The notes below the pieces were generated by a model. The model had not been told where the DNA came from and made no database searches. It saw only the letters and a program-made list of their open reading frames with translations. The position numbers were made by a program, and so were the translations under genes. From the NCBI RefSeq assembly GCF_003071345.1, contig NZ_QCYK01000003.1, positions 992,001 to 1,056,000 on the forward strand: a stretch of 64,000 bases of DNA, given 5' to 3'. Shown one piece after another: positions 16,684 to 25,006 of this stretch (position 1 is the stretch's first letter; the number at the start of each line of letters is the position of its first letter). This stretch comes from Chitinophaga parva. Lineage in GTDB: Bacteria; Bacteroidota; Bacteroidia; Chitinophagales; Chitinophagaceae.

Positions 16684-17751
16684 ATGGGAAAATACAGAGC
16701 TGGCGTATTATTCGGCGATGAGCTGAAAGCGCTGTACAATGATGCGAAAGCACAAGGTTTTGCAATGCCTGCAGTAAACGTAATCGGTACTGATTCCATT
16801 AATGCAGTGCTGGAAACAGCCGCTAAAGTGAACTCTCCGGTAATTATTCAGTTCTCCAACGGTGGCGCGCAATTCTTTGCGGGCAAAGGTATGCCGAATG
16901 ACAAACTGCAAGCAAACATTTCAGGTGCCATTTCCGGTGCCAAGCACGTGCACGAGGTGGCCAAGTATTATGGTGTGCCCGTAGTACTGCATACCGACCA
17001 CGCTGCCGCCAAATGGCTGCCCTGGATCGATGGCCTGCTGGACGCTGGTGAAGCATTTAAAAAGCAAACCGGCCAGCCCCTCTTCTCCTCCCACATGCTG
17101 GACCTGTCTGAAGAGCCCATCCACGAAAACATTGAAACTTCCAAGAAATATTTCCAGCGCATGGCCCCCCTGGGCATGTCCATCGAAATTGAACTGGGTG
17201 TAACCGGCGGTGAAGAAGATGGTGTGGACAACAGTGGTGTAGACAACTCCAAGTTGTATACCCAGCCGGAAGACGTAGCCCTGGCTTACGAAACCCTGTC
17301 TGAAGTGAGCCCCCTGTTCACCATCGCGGCAGCTTTCGGTAACGTGCATGGCGTGTACACGCCTGGTAACGTGGAACTGCGTCCCGAGATCCTGAAGAAC
17401 AGCCAGGACTTTATCCAGGCAAAACATAAAACCGCTGAAAAGCCCGTGTACTATGTATTCCATGGCGGTAGCGGCTCTCCTAAACACCAGATCGCGGAAG
17501 CGCTGACCTACGGTGTGATCAAGATGAACATTGATACTGATATGCAATGGGCATTCTGGGAAGGCATCCTGCATTACTACAAATCCAAAGAAGGCTACCT
17601 GCAGTCACAGCTGGGCAACCCCGAAGGTGCAGACAAGCCGAACAAAAAATACTACGATCCGCGCGTATGGCTGCGTAAGGGCGAAGAAAACTTCGTAAAA
17701 CGCCTGGAAGAAGCATTCCAGGACCTGAACTGCATTAACCGTAACGCATAA
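16684..17751 (+). CDS. fbaA: Class II fructose-bisphosphate aldolase
   Basis: A 355-residue zinc-dependent glycolytic/gluconeogenic aldolase splitting fructose 1,6-bisphosphate into dihydroxyacetone phosphate and glyceraldehyde 3-phosphate. It begins MGKYRAGVLFGDELKALY. The motif PVVLHTDHAAAKWLPWIDG carries the first zinc and catalytic residues, MSIEIELGVTGGEEDGVDN the second, and VFHGGSGSPKHQI the glycine-rich phosphate loop with its zinc-binding His. Length and order match the class IIA (E. coli FbaA-like) subtype. It has its own strong promoter and terminator. Confidence 0.96.
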   Translation: MGKYRAGVLFGDELKALYNDAKAQGFAMPAVNVIGTDSINAVLETAAKVNSPVIIQFSNGGAQFFAGKGMPNDKLQANISGAISGAKHVHEVAKYYGVPVVLHTDHAAAKWLPWIDGLLDAGEAFKKQTGQPLFSSHMLDLSEEPIHENIETSKKYFQRMAPLGMSIEIELGVTGGEEDGVDNSGVDNSKLYTQPEDVALAYETLSEVSPLFTIAAAFGNVHGVYTPGNVELRPEILKNSQDFIQAKHKTAEKPVYYVFHGGSGSPKHQIAEALTYGVIKMNIDTDMQWAFWEGILHYYKSKEGYLQSQLGNPEGADKPNKKYYDPRVWLRKGEENFVKRLEEAFQDLNCINRNA

Positions 17752-17767
17752 ATGCATCCAAGCTATA

Positions 17768-17797
17768 AGCCCCACGTTGTTTTGCCAGCGTGGGGCT
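17768..17797 (+). terminator. Terminator of the aldolase gene
   Basis: A perfect 9-bp stem, AGCCCCACG (17768-17776) and CGTGGGGCT (17789-17797), with a 12-nt loop and a short T-tail, 16 bp past the stop. Confidence 0.85.
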
Positions 17798-17904
17798 TTT
17801 CCTTGCTACCTAAGACCCAGGGCACAACACCTAAGGCCCGGTAATATATAATGATATTTATATATTGTTTGCGAACATAATATGAGATTGCGCGACAAAT
17901 AACG

Positions 17905-17912
17905 TAGATTTG
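17905..17912 (+). promoter_or_regulatory. Candidate -7 box upstream of accD
   Basis: TAGATTTG matches TAnnTTTG, 126 bp before the accD ATG. No convincing TTG element is seen at the expected spacing, so this is tentative. The rest of the interval 17798-18038 is A/T-rich with the degenerate ACCTAAGAC words near 17809-17840 and no gene. Confidence 0.35.
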
Positions 17913-18038
17913 CCAATTGAAACCCATAATGTATTTGAAATCAATCTGTTTCGTCACCAAAATAAGAATATGAATGGCTGTCTATGAATTTATTCGTATC
18001 TTGCACGCCTTTACGTATTCGTAACTCAATATTAACAT

Positions 18039-18887
18039 ATGTCCAGCTGGTTTAAACGCATTAAACAAGGCATCTCTACATCTACCAGTGAAAAGAAAGA
18101 AGCACCGGACGGATTATGGCATAAATGTCCTAGCTGTAAGAAAACCTACACCGTACGTGACCTCCGGGAAAACTACTATGTGTGCCCGAACTGCAATTTT
18201 CACAACCGCATTGACTCTAAAGAATACTTCGAAATTATATTTGACGATAAGAAAGGCGCTGAGCTTTTCGCTAACATTTACCCTAAGGATTTCCTGGGCT
18301 TCAAGGACCTGAAACCGTATGACCAGCGCCTGGTGGAAGCGCAGAAAAAATCCGGCCTTACGGATGCCATGCGCGTGGCGCATGGCGAAGTAGGTGGTTA
18401 TGGCCTGGTGGTGGCCTGTATGGACTTCTCCTTCATTGGTGGTTCTATGGGCTCTGTGGTGGGAGAAAAGATTGCCCGTGCCATTGATTATTGCATTGCC
18501 CACAAAAAGGCCCTGCTCATCATTTCCAAATCCGGCGGCGCCCGTATGATGGAAAGTGCTTTCTCCCTGATGCAGATGGCCAAAACATCGGCCAAGCTTA
18601 CCCAGCTGGCGGATGCCAGGATCCCCTACATTTCACTGATGACAGACCCCACCACCGGTGGTGTTACTGCCTCTTACGCAATGCTGGGTGATCTGAATGT
18701 GGCGGAACCCGGCGCCCTCATTGGTTTTGCCGGCCCCCGCATCATTAAGGAAACCATCCGCAAAGACCTGCCCCCTGGTTTCCAGAGCGCAGAATTCCTG
18801 CTGGAGCACGGCTTCCTGGACAAGATCGTAGACCGTAAAGAACTTAAACAACAACTGACGGTACTGCTGCAGTTGTTTGCACACTAA
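18039..18887 (+). CDS. accD: Acetyl-CoA carboxylase carboxyltransferase subunit beta
   Basis: A 282-residue subunit of the carboxyltransferase that moves CO2 from biotin to acetyl-CoA, the first committed step of fatty acid synthesis. The N-terminal four-cysteine zinc ribbon is visible (Cys30, Cys33, Cys49, Cys52 in KCPSCKKTY and YVCPNCNFH). The crotonase-like core has MDFSFIGGSMGSVVGEK, SGGARMMES, TTGGVTASYAMLGD and GFAGPRIIKETI. The accA subunit is not in the window. smpB follows after 26 bp and is probably co-transcribed. Confidence 0.96.
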   Translation: MSSWFKRIKQGISTSTSEKKEAPDGLWHKCPSCKKTYTVRDLRENYYVCPNCNFHNRIDSKEYFEIIFDDKKGAELFANIYPKDFLGFKDLKPYDQRLVEAQKKSGLTDAMRVAHGEVGGYGLVVACMDFSFIGGSMGSVVGEKIARAIDYCIAHKKALLIISKSGGARMMESAFSLMQMAKTSAKLTQLADARIPYISLMTDPTTGGVTASYAMLGDLNVAEPGALIGFAGPRIIKETIRKDLPPGFQSAEFLLEHGFLDKIVDRKELKQQLTVLLQLFAH

Positions 18888-18913
18888 TACCTGCCGCCGG
18901 CAGTGTACATTTT

Positions 18914-19360
18914 ATGAAAAAACTGGAATTAAAGAACAGATCGGCTTACTATGAATATGCGATTGAAGACAAATACATCGCAGGCATGGTACTTACCGGC
19001 ACGGAGATCAAATCCATCCGCGCGGGTAAGGTGAGCTTTAACGATTCCTTCTGTTTCTTTGACCGGGATGAGCTGTGGGTAAAGAGCCTGCACATTGCAG
19101 AATATTCCTTTGGCACCACGGCAAACCACCTTCCCCTGCAGGAACGTAAGTTACTGCTCACCAAAAAAGAGTTGCGCAAGTGGCAGCAGAAGATGAAAGA
19201 ACGCGGCTATACCATTATCCCGCTGCGGATCTTCATCAATGACAAGGGCCTTGCCAAAATGGAAATTGGCCTGGGTAAAGGAAAGAAGCTGCATGATAAG
19301 CGGGACACTATTAAGGAACGTGAAGCAGACCGGGAACTGAGAAGGAATTATAAAGTATAA
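18914..19360 (+). CDS. smpB: SsrA-binding protein SmpB
   Basis: A 148-residue tmRNA-binding protein for rescue of stalled ribosomes. The signature GMVLTGTEIKSIRAGKVSFNDSF, the middle HIAEYSFGTTANHLPLQERKLLL and the basic tail GKGKKLHDKRDTIKEREADRE are all typical. Length is normal. It sits 26 bp after accD. The ssrA gene itself is not seen in the window. Confidence 0.96.
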   Translation: MKKLELKNRSAYYEYAIEDKYIAGMVLTGTEIKSIRAGKVSFNDSFCFFDRDELWVKSLHIAEYSFGTTANHLPLQERKLLLTKKELRKWQQKMKERGYTIIPLRIFINDKGLAKMEIGLGKGKKLHDKRDTIKEREADRELRRNYKV

Positions 19361-19364
19361 AGAC

Positions 19365-19404
19365 ATAGCAAAAGGCCGTCCCGGTTGGGGCGGCCTTTTG
19401 CTAT
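19365..19404. terminator. Bidirectional terminator between smpB and the SRPBCC gene
   Basis: A perfect 14-bp inverted repeat (ATAGCAAAAGGCCG at 19365-19378; CGGCCTTTTGCTAT at 19391-19404) with a 12-nt loop sits between two convergent genes. A/T tracts on both arms suit either strand. Confidence 0.85.
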
Positions 19405-19472
19405 GGAGAATTGGCGGGCAGGCAATTCTCTGCTCAATCATTTCCCACTTTCATCTTACGTTGTTGCGGGGA

Positions 19473-19964
19473 TCACGGCCGCGATGAAAATCCCACCAAA
19501 GCTACCCCCAGCTTTGCCGCCAGTCCTTCCGCGCCCCAGCGCATCACCTCCCGGTGGTTTGCATGAAAGAAAGGCCTGGCCAATGGCGCAAGGACATTCA
19601 TCCATCGCTTTTTCGTACATACGTTCCAGTTATACTTCACATTTACAATCCCATCCGCCGCCGTGATGTGAAAGATCCCCTCCCCTTCCAGGTCGCCGGT
19701 ACAGGCGCAGCGCAGCAGTGTGTAAGGTATTTCCGCTAGCAGTTCCAGGTTGAAACGCAGCACATAAGGCATGCGGCTACGCAATGCATAGGCGTTCACC
19801 GCATGCAGGCCATCGGCATCCGCCGGGCAAAGGTTCGTTACGGAGAGAATGCCTTTCCACCACGTGGGCCATTGCTCCGTGGCGTAAATGACATCCCACA
19901 CGGCGGGCAGGGACGCCTGCAACTGCCAGTTGGTTTCAAAACGGTAAATGGCGGGTTGAATCAT
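19473..19964 (-). CDS. SRPBCC (START-like) family protein
   Basis: A 163-residue single-domain protein. ETNWQLQASLPAVWDVIYATEQWPTWWKGI is the typical N-terminus of the polyketide-cyclase/SRPBCC fold (VWDVI..ATEQWPTWW). The rest alternates beta-strands, ending in a long helix (FHANHREVMRWGAEGLAAKLG). The family binds hydrophobic ligands; ligand and role are unknown here. It is convergent with smpB and divergent from the TPR-like lipoprotein. Confidence 0.85.
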   Translation of the reverse strand: MIQPAIYRFETNWQLQASLPAVWDVIYATEQWPTWWKGILSVTNLCPADADGLHAVNAYALRSRMPYVLRFNLELLAEIPYTLLRCACTGDLEGEGIFHITAADGIVNVKYNWNVCTKKRWMNVLAPLARPFFHANHREVMRWGAEGLAAKLGVALVGFSSRP

Positions 19965-20086
19965 GACAACACAAATTACTAATTCCGGGCCAGTGACAAA
20001 TTATAATTAGTTTTAATGCTTTTGTGGGTGGTTTAAACTTAAAATACTATTTTGGCACCCTGAATCATACCTATCAACGTACCTGC

Positions 20087-21238
20087 ATGTTTCCCGTACT
20101 CAGAAAGTCCCTCCTGCTCCCTGCACTTGCGCTCCTGTTGCTTTTTGCCTGTAAGAGCGGTGAAAAATTATACAATAAAGGCCGCTATGACGAGGCGGTG
20201 AATGCCTTTGTAAAGAAACTGCAGCAACGCCCGCAGGATGAAACCGCCCTGCGCCTGTTGCGGGAAGCCTACAACCAGTCCCTGGCCTCACACGAGGCAG
20301 TGGTGAACCGCTACCTGGTGTCTAACGATGCCCTGAAATGGGAAGGCATCAAGCAGGAATACCGTGCCATGCAGGCATTGTATAACGCGATCCACACCAG
20401 CCCGGCCGCACTGGGCGTGGTGACGCCCAAAGATTATTCCGCTGATATTTCAGGTGCCCGGCAGAATGCCGCGGATGTTCGCTACCAGCGTGGCGTGGCT
20501 TTATTGCAGCAAAACAACAAAAGCGCTTCCCGCCAGGCTTTCGATGAATTTGTGGCCTGCCTGGCGCAGCAACGTGATTATAAAGACGCCGCTGCCCTGC
20601 GCGACCAGGCATTTGCCGAAGGCGTGACCAACGTGATCGTAAGCCGCATCGAGGTTCGTTCTCCTTACTACCAGTTCACGGTAGACCAGTTCCGCAATTC
20701 GCTGGTCAATGACCTGAAGAATGCCAGTGACATGGGACGCTTTGTACGCTATTATGATGAATCTGAATTGACCACCAACAATATCCGCCCGGATGCCTGG
20801 CTGCAGATGCAGTTCTTCGACTTTGTAGTGGGCGAAACCCACACAGACCGTTACGCACAGGACCTGAGCAGGGATGTGGTGGTACAACTGAACCAGCAAG
20901 ACAGCACCGGCAAATACCTGGAACGCCACATCACGGTAAGAGGCACGCTCACCACCATTACCCGCACGGTGATCACCAAGGGTATGATGGACTATCAGCT
21001 GGTAGCGCAGGGTAGTAACCGCATGATCTCCCAGGACCGTCTGCCGGGCAGCTTTACCTGGCAAAACCAGTTTGCCATTTTTAAAGGAGATGACCGGGTG
21101 CTGGATGATGCGCAGCGCAAGCTGTTGCAGAACAGGGACGTGCCGCCCCCGCCGCCCCAGGATCTTTTTATGGCGTTTACCCGTCCTATTTATAGTCAAA
21201 TGGCCGGGAATTTGCAGCGCCTATCGGGTGTTTTGTAA
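20087..21238 (+). CDS. Lipoprotein with TPR-like N-terminus, function unknown
   Basis: A 383-residue protein. The start MFPVLRKSLLLPALALLLLFACKSG gives a clear lipoprotein signal (LLFAC). KLYNKGRYDEAVNAFVKKLQQRPQDETALRLLREAYNQS is one or two TPR-like helical hairpins, and a second helical pair around RYQRGVALLQQNNKSASRQAFDEFVACLAQQ follows. The C-terminal part is beta-rich and ends with a Pro run (VPPPPPQDLF). No enzymatic motif is visible. It may be an outer-membrane or periplasmic scaffold protein. The META-domain lipoprotein follows after 21 bp and is probably in the same operon. Confidence 0.8.
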   Translation: MFPVLRKSLLLPALALLLLFACKSGEKLYNKGRYDEAVNAFVKKLQQRPQDETALRLLREAYNQSLASHEAVVNRYLVSNDALKWEGIKQEYRAMQALYNAIHTSPAALGVVTPKDYSADISGARQNAADVRYQRGVALLQQNNKSASRQAFDEFVACLAQQRDYKDAAALRDQAFAEGVTNVIVSRIEVRSPYYQFTVDQFRNSLVNDLKNASDMGRFVRYYDESELTTNNIRPDAWLQMQFFDFVVGETHTDRYAQDLSRDVVVQLNQQDSTGKYLERHITVRGTLTTITRTVITKGMMDYQLVAQGSNRMISQDRLPGSFTWQNQFAIFKGDDRVLDDAQRKLLQNRDVPPPPPQDLFMAFTRPIYSQMAGNLQRLSGVL

Positions 21239-21259
21239 AACAACATTAAAACCCCGCGT

Positions 21260-21709
21260 ATGAAAAGAATGTTCGTGATGGGATGTTTGCTGGCCGCCGT
21301 AAGTACCTGGACAGCCTGCTCCCACTCCAAATCCGCCACTGGCGCCACTTCCAATGCTACTTCTGAAAATCCCTCCCTGCTGTACGACAAGGACTGGAGG
21401 CTGGTGAGCATGCAGGGGGAGCTGGTTGACACCGCCGGCATGCACCGCATCCCCGCTATCCGCTTTGGCAAATCGGACCACCGTGTAAGCGGCAATGGTG
21501 GCTGCAACGGGATGGGCGGTACCTTCACCGTTACGGGCGATAAACTGCATTTCTCCCCGCTGATCTCCACCAAGATGGCCTGCCCTAACCTGGACGTGGA
21601 AAATAAGTACTTTAAGCTCCTGGACCAGGCTACCCGTTTTGAGGTAAGCGAGGGGCGCCTGGAGCTGTTCAATGACAGCGGGTCCATCCTGCTGTTTGCG
21701 AATCCATAA
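21260..21709 (+). CDS. META domain (HslJ-like) lipoprotein
   Basis: A 149-residue secreted protein. The signal MKRMFVMGCLLAAVSTWTACSHSK has a lipobox-like end (WTAC, Cys20). KDWRLVSMQGE, IRFGKSDHRVSGNGGCNGMGGTFTVTGDKLHFSPLISTKMACP and LLDQATRFEVSEGRLELFNDSG are the standard META/HslJ pattern, including the paired Cys of GGCN and MACP. E. coli HslJ is heat-inducible and linked to novobiocin tolerance; the molecular function is unclear. It lies 21 bp after the TPR-like lipoprotein gene. Confidence 0.92.
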   Translation: MKRMFVMGCLLAAVSTWTACSHSKSATGATSNATSENPSLLYDKDWRLVSMQGELVDTAGMHRIPAIRFGKSDHRVSGNGGCNGMGGTFTVTGDKLHFSPLISTKMACPNLDVENKYFKLLDQATRFEVSEGRLELFNDSGSILLFANP

Positions 21710-21714
21710 TTTTT

Positions 21715-21745
21715 TTGACACGCATTCGAAATAAACCTATATTTA
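21715..21745 (+). promoter_or_regulatory. Candidate promoter facing a nearby terminator
   Basis: TTG at 21715-21717, exactly 20 nt, then TATATTTA at 21738-21745 (one mismatch to TAnnTTTG). The 12-bp palindrome TATAACGTTATA (21744-21755) overlaps its end. The terminator at 21770-21798 follows, so a transcript would be only about 50 nt. Confidence 0.45.
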
Positions 21746-21769
21746 TAACGTTATAGCAACAGTCGAACG

Positions 21770-21798
21770 AGAGCACCCGGGCCCGCCCGGAGTGCTCT
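21770..21798 (+). terminator. Terminator after the META lipoprotein / candidate small RNA
   Basis: The stem AGAGCAC (21770-21776) and GTGCTCT (21792-21798) encloses a further GC-rich CCGGG/CCCGG pairing and is followed by a run of T. Confidence 0.8.
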
Positions 21799-21855
21799 TT
21801 TTTGTATTCTTTACGATTATTTAACAAGAAAAAGACAATTCCATTGCAGTCGCGG

Positions 21856-21886
21856 TTGGCTGCATGGGGCGTCCCCTTTAATTTTG
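21856..21886 (+). promoter_or_regulatory. Promoter of the 21940 lipoprotein gene
   Basis: TTG at 21856-21858, a 20-nt spacer, and TAATTTTG at 21879-21886, a full TAnnTTTG match, 53 bp before the ATG. Confidence 0.7.
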
Positions 21887-21939
21887 CAACATCCAAAACG
21901 GAAGCGTACCGAACCCGTCAACAAGTGCTGAATCACAAC

Positions 21940-22410
21940 ATGAAGAATATTAAAGTAATCATCGCCGTCGTTGCCATTGTGGGGGTATTTGCTGCCTGCC
22001 ATAAGGCACAGGATACTACCTTGCCGAATGCCTTTTCGCTGAATGGTACCATGTACGGCACCCCTGTGGCCACTGCGGTTACCGCCGGTACCGCATACCA
22101 GGTGCTGACCCTCAGCAACGGGAATGTCAATGACTCCACGAGCCCCCGCGTGATCTTTGCCGTGGACTCGCTGGTAACGCCCTGGAGCTACCAGCCTTAC
22201 GATTCATCCTCCCCCGCCAGCTACAACAGCATGCTGATGGCACAGGTGAGCTATAAAGACTCTACCCATAAAACCCTCACGAAACTACTGGATGGTACAC
22301 TGACCATTCACAAGACCAATCCCACCCATTTTGTAATTGATTACGCCCTGGCGTATGATACGGTTTCCCTGACGGGCCATTTTAGCGGGACGATTGAGGG
22401 GTTGAAATAG
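21940..22410 (+). CDS. Small lipoprotein of unknown function
   Basis: A 156-residue protein. The start MKNIKVIIAVVAIVGVFAACHKAQD gives a lipoprotein signal (FAAC). The longer frame upstream is rejected because it would overlap the promoter at 21856-21886. The mature part is rich in Ser, Thr and Tyr with alternating beta-strand character. It has a short Gly-Thr turn region (LNGTMYGTPVATAVTAGTAYQVLTLSNGN) and ends VSLTGHFSGTIEGLK, suggesting a small beta-barrel or beta-sandwich. I do not recognise the family. It is convergent with RNase HI. Confidence 0.75.
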   Translation: MKNIKVIIAVVAIVGVFAACHKAQDTTLPNAFSLNGTMYGTPVATAVTAGTAYQVLTLSNGNVNDSTSPRVIFAVDSLVTPWSYQPYDSSSPASYNSMLMAQVSYKDSTHKTLTKLLDGTLTIHKTNPTHFVIDYALAYDTVSLTGHFSGTIEGLK

Positions 22411-22418
22411 CGGTGTAC

Positions 22419-22435
22419 GCGCTGCGCAGCAGCGC
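22419..22435. terminator. Weak hairpin between convergent genes
   Basis: GCGCTG (22419-22424) and CAGCGC (22430-22435) form a 6-bp GC stem in the 24-bp gap between the convergent lipoprotein and rnhA genes. There is no T-run, so terminator activity is doubtful. Confidence 0.3.
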
Positions 22436-22893
22436 TAGGCATCATTTTTAAAACCCCAGTCAGCCAGGTGAGGACCGTTATCGGCGGCCTGGGTGGCTAA
22501 CTGGTCGCAGCGGATGTTGCCTTCATTAGTGGCGTGGCCTTTTACCCACTGGAAGCGGATCTTGTGCTTTTTGAGCAAAGGAATGAGGCGTTCCCAAAGG
22601 TCGCGGTTCTTTTTGTCCTTGAAGTTGGTGCGTTGCCAGTTCCAGAGCCATCCTTTTTCAATGGCATTTACTACGTACTGGCTGTCTGTGTAAAGGATGA
22701 TGTCCAGTCCTTCGCGGTTCAGGGCTTCCAGGGCGGCAATGACGCCCATCAGCTCCATGCGGTTGTTGGTGGTATTGCGGTAGCCCTGCGATAGTTCCTT
22801 CTGGACCTTGCCCCAGATCATCACCACGCCATAACCACCCGGGCCTGGATTGCCGCGGGATGCACCATCGGTATATATGATCAGTTGCGACAT
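22435..22893 (-). CDS. rnhA: Ribonuclease HI
   Basis: A 152-residue enzyme cleaving the RNA strand of RNA-DNA hybrids. All catalytic elements are present: IIYTDGASRGNPGPGGYGVV (first Asp), NRMELMGVIAAL (Glu), LYTDSQYVVNAIEKGWL (second Asp) and WVKGHATNEGNIRCDQLA (His loop). The basic WNWQRTNFKDKKNRDLW corresponds to the handle region of E. coli RNase HI. Length is typical. Confidence 0.96.
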   Translation of the reverse strand: MSQLIIYTDGASRGNPGPGGYGVVMIWGKVQKELSQGYRNTTNNRMELMGVIAALEALNREGLDIILYTDSQYVVNAIEKGWLWNWQRTNFKDKKNRDLWERLIPLLKKHKIRFQWVKGHATNEGNIRCDQLATQAADNGPHLADWGFKNDA

Positions 22894-22907
22894 GAATTAA
22901 ATTGTAG

Positions 22908-23041
22908 AGGTATTGTGTAGTAAGTATGATGTAATCCTTACTGCACCGTACAAATTTGAGCGGGCGCAAAAATAACATTTTGGAGTACATGATCAAAGCA
23001 AACATCCACTTCTCCGTACTTATACTTACTACATAATACCT
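22908..23041. repeat. 20-bp near-perfect inverted repeat flanking the rnhA upstream spacer
   Basis: AGGTATTGTGTAGTAAGTAT (22908-22927) and its inverted copy at 23022-23041 match at 19 of 20 positions with 94 bp between. The arms lie immediately upstream of rnhA and immediately downstream of the carboxylase gene. No reading frame or T-run is seen in between. Confidence 0.75.
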
Positions 23042-23052
23042 GCTAACACCCG

Positions 23053-24690
23053 CTACACCTGTATCACACCCACATTGAAAGCCTGCTCCAAAGGCGCCTG
23101 GTTGGCGGCCTGCAGGCTTTGGGCAATGATCTTGCGGGTATCTGCCGGATCAATGATCTCATCTACCCAGAGGCGGGCGGCGGCATAGTAGGGAGTGGTC
23201 TGCTCATTATAGCGTGTAGTGATCTCCGTTAGTAGTTTTTGCTCTGCCTCCGGGGTAATGGTTTCCCCTTTGGCTTTGAGGGTGGCTACCTGGATCTGCA
23301 ACAGGGTTTTGGCAGCCTGCTCCCCTCCCATTACGGCTATTTTGGCATTGGGCCATGCAAAGATGAAGCGGGGATCGTAGGCTTTGCCACACATGGCGTA
23401 GTTGCCTGCCCCGTAAGAATTTCCCACGATCACGGTGATCTTGGGCACCACAGAGTTGGCCACGGCATTCACGAGTTTTGCGCCGTCCTTGATAATGCCG
23501 GCGTGCTCGCTGCGGCTGCCCACCATGAAGCCGGTAACGTCCTGCAGGAATACCAGCGGGATCTTTTTCTGGTTGCAGTTCATGATAAAGCGGGCTGCCT
23601 TGTCGGCGCTATCGTTGTAGATCACGCCACCCATTTGCATTTCCCCTTTTTTGTTCTTTACCATTTTGCGCTGGTTGGCCACGATGCCTACAGCCCATCC
23701 TTCTATGCGTGCATACCCGCATAAAATGGTTTTGCCGTAATCTTCCTTGTATTCATCAAACACGCCGTCGTCCACGATGTGGGCAATGAGGTCGTGCATA
23801 TCGTAAGGGCGGGTGCTATCTGCGGGTATCACGCCGTAAATGTCTGTGCTGGGGGCCTTGGGCGCCAGGGGGGCAATGTGGTCGAACCCTGCACTGGCGG
23901 GCTTTCCCAGCCGGTGCATGATCTTTTTGATATGATCCAGGCATTCCTGGTCATTGGCAAATTTATAATCGGCCACCCCGGAAATGCTGGTATGGGTAAT
24001 GGCACCACCCAGGGTTTCCGCGTCCACATCTTCACCAATGGCGGCTTTCACCAGGTAAGGGCCCGCCAGGAAAATAGAACCGTTGCCTTCTACCATCAGG
24101 ATCTCGTCACTCATCACGGGAAGGTAGGCGCCGCCTGCTACGCAACTGCCCATCACGGCAGCTATCTGCGTAATGCCCATGGCACTCATGCGGGCGTTGT
24201 TGCGGAATACGCGTCCAAAATGTTCTTTGTCTGCAAAGATCTCGTCCTGCATGGGCAGGTATACGCCGGCACTGTCTACCAGGTAAATGATGGGCAGGTG
24301 GTTTTCCATGGCTATTTCCTGGAGGCGCAGGTTTTTCTTGCCCGTCATGGGGAACCAGGCGCCTGCCTTTACCGTCATATCATTGGCAACGATCACGCAT
24401 TGACGGCCACTCACATACCCAATACCGCCTACGGTGCCGGCAGCAGGACAACCACCCTGCTCCGCATACATTTCGTAGGCTGCAAAGGCGCCGATCTCCA
24501 TGAAATGAGAACCGGGATCAATGAGGTATTCAATCCGTTCGCGGGCAGTGAGCTTGCCACGTTGTCTTACTTTTTCCAATGCTTTTTTGCCGCCCCCGTG
24601 GGCAATTTCGCCCAACTTCGTTTTCATGGCACTGGTGGCCAGTTTCAGGGCATCTTCATTCTTGTTGAACTGTAGTTTTGATGATTCCAT
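23053..24690 (-). CDS. Acyl-CoA carboxylase carboxyltransferase beta subunit (methylcrotonyl-CoA type)
   Basis: A 545-residue biotin-dependent carboxyltransferase. The start [18 protein letters not shown] is preferred over an ATG nine codons upstream. [22 protein letters not shown] is the typical N-terminus. [46 protein letters not shown] and [20 protein letters not shown] closely follow the methylcrotonyl-CoA carboxylase beta chain (leucine breakdown) rather than the propionyl-CoA type. [39 protein letters not shown] is the second acyl-CoA binding domain. The matching biotin carboxylase/carrier subunit is not adjacent. Confidence 0.88.
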   Translation of the reverse strand: [545 protein letters not shown]

Positions 24691-25006
24691 CGGAGAGAAA
24701 ATAATTTCTAAAAACAATTTCCAACTTCAGGGAAATTCCAATTTCAATTTTCAAACAGGTGGAACTTCCCGGGTGGGCTATCTGTGATGATGGTAATTCG
24801 AGGTACTGTTTTCATTTTGCAAGTGGTGTGCCTTGCAGTCACGCATTTCAATTGACGAAAAAAAAGTGGATTTACCAAAAACAAAAAGCCAGGCACTGGA
24901 TGCCCGGCTTTTGAAAAATTGTTTTACGAACCTTGTGCACTTAAAATCGGAGGTCGGATCTGATGGGTGGTCTGTCCTTGAATGGGGATGGATACATCCG
25001 TGCCTC
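24691..25006. other. Non-coding interval between the carboxylase and MarR-GNAT genes
   Basis: About 316 bp without a supportable gene. It holds the terminator at 24887-24909 and an A/T-rich stretch near 24700-24750 with repeated GAAATTG words before the carboxylase start. No clear TAnnTTTG promoter was recognised. Confidence 0.5.
24887..24909 (-). terminator. Terminator of the first MarR-GNAT gene
   Basis: AGCCAGGCA (24887-24895) and TGCCCGGCT (24901-24909) form a 9-bp stem with one wobble and a 5-nt loop. On the minus strand it is followed by a T-rich tail. Confidence 0.75.
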
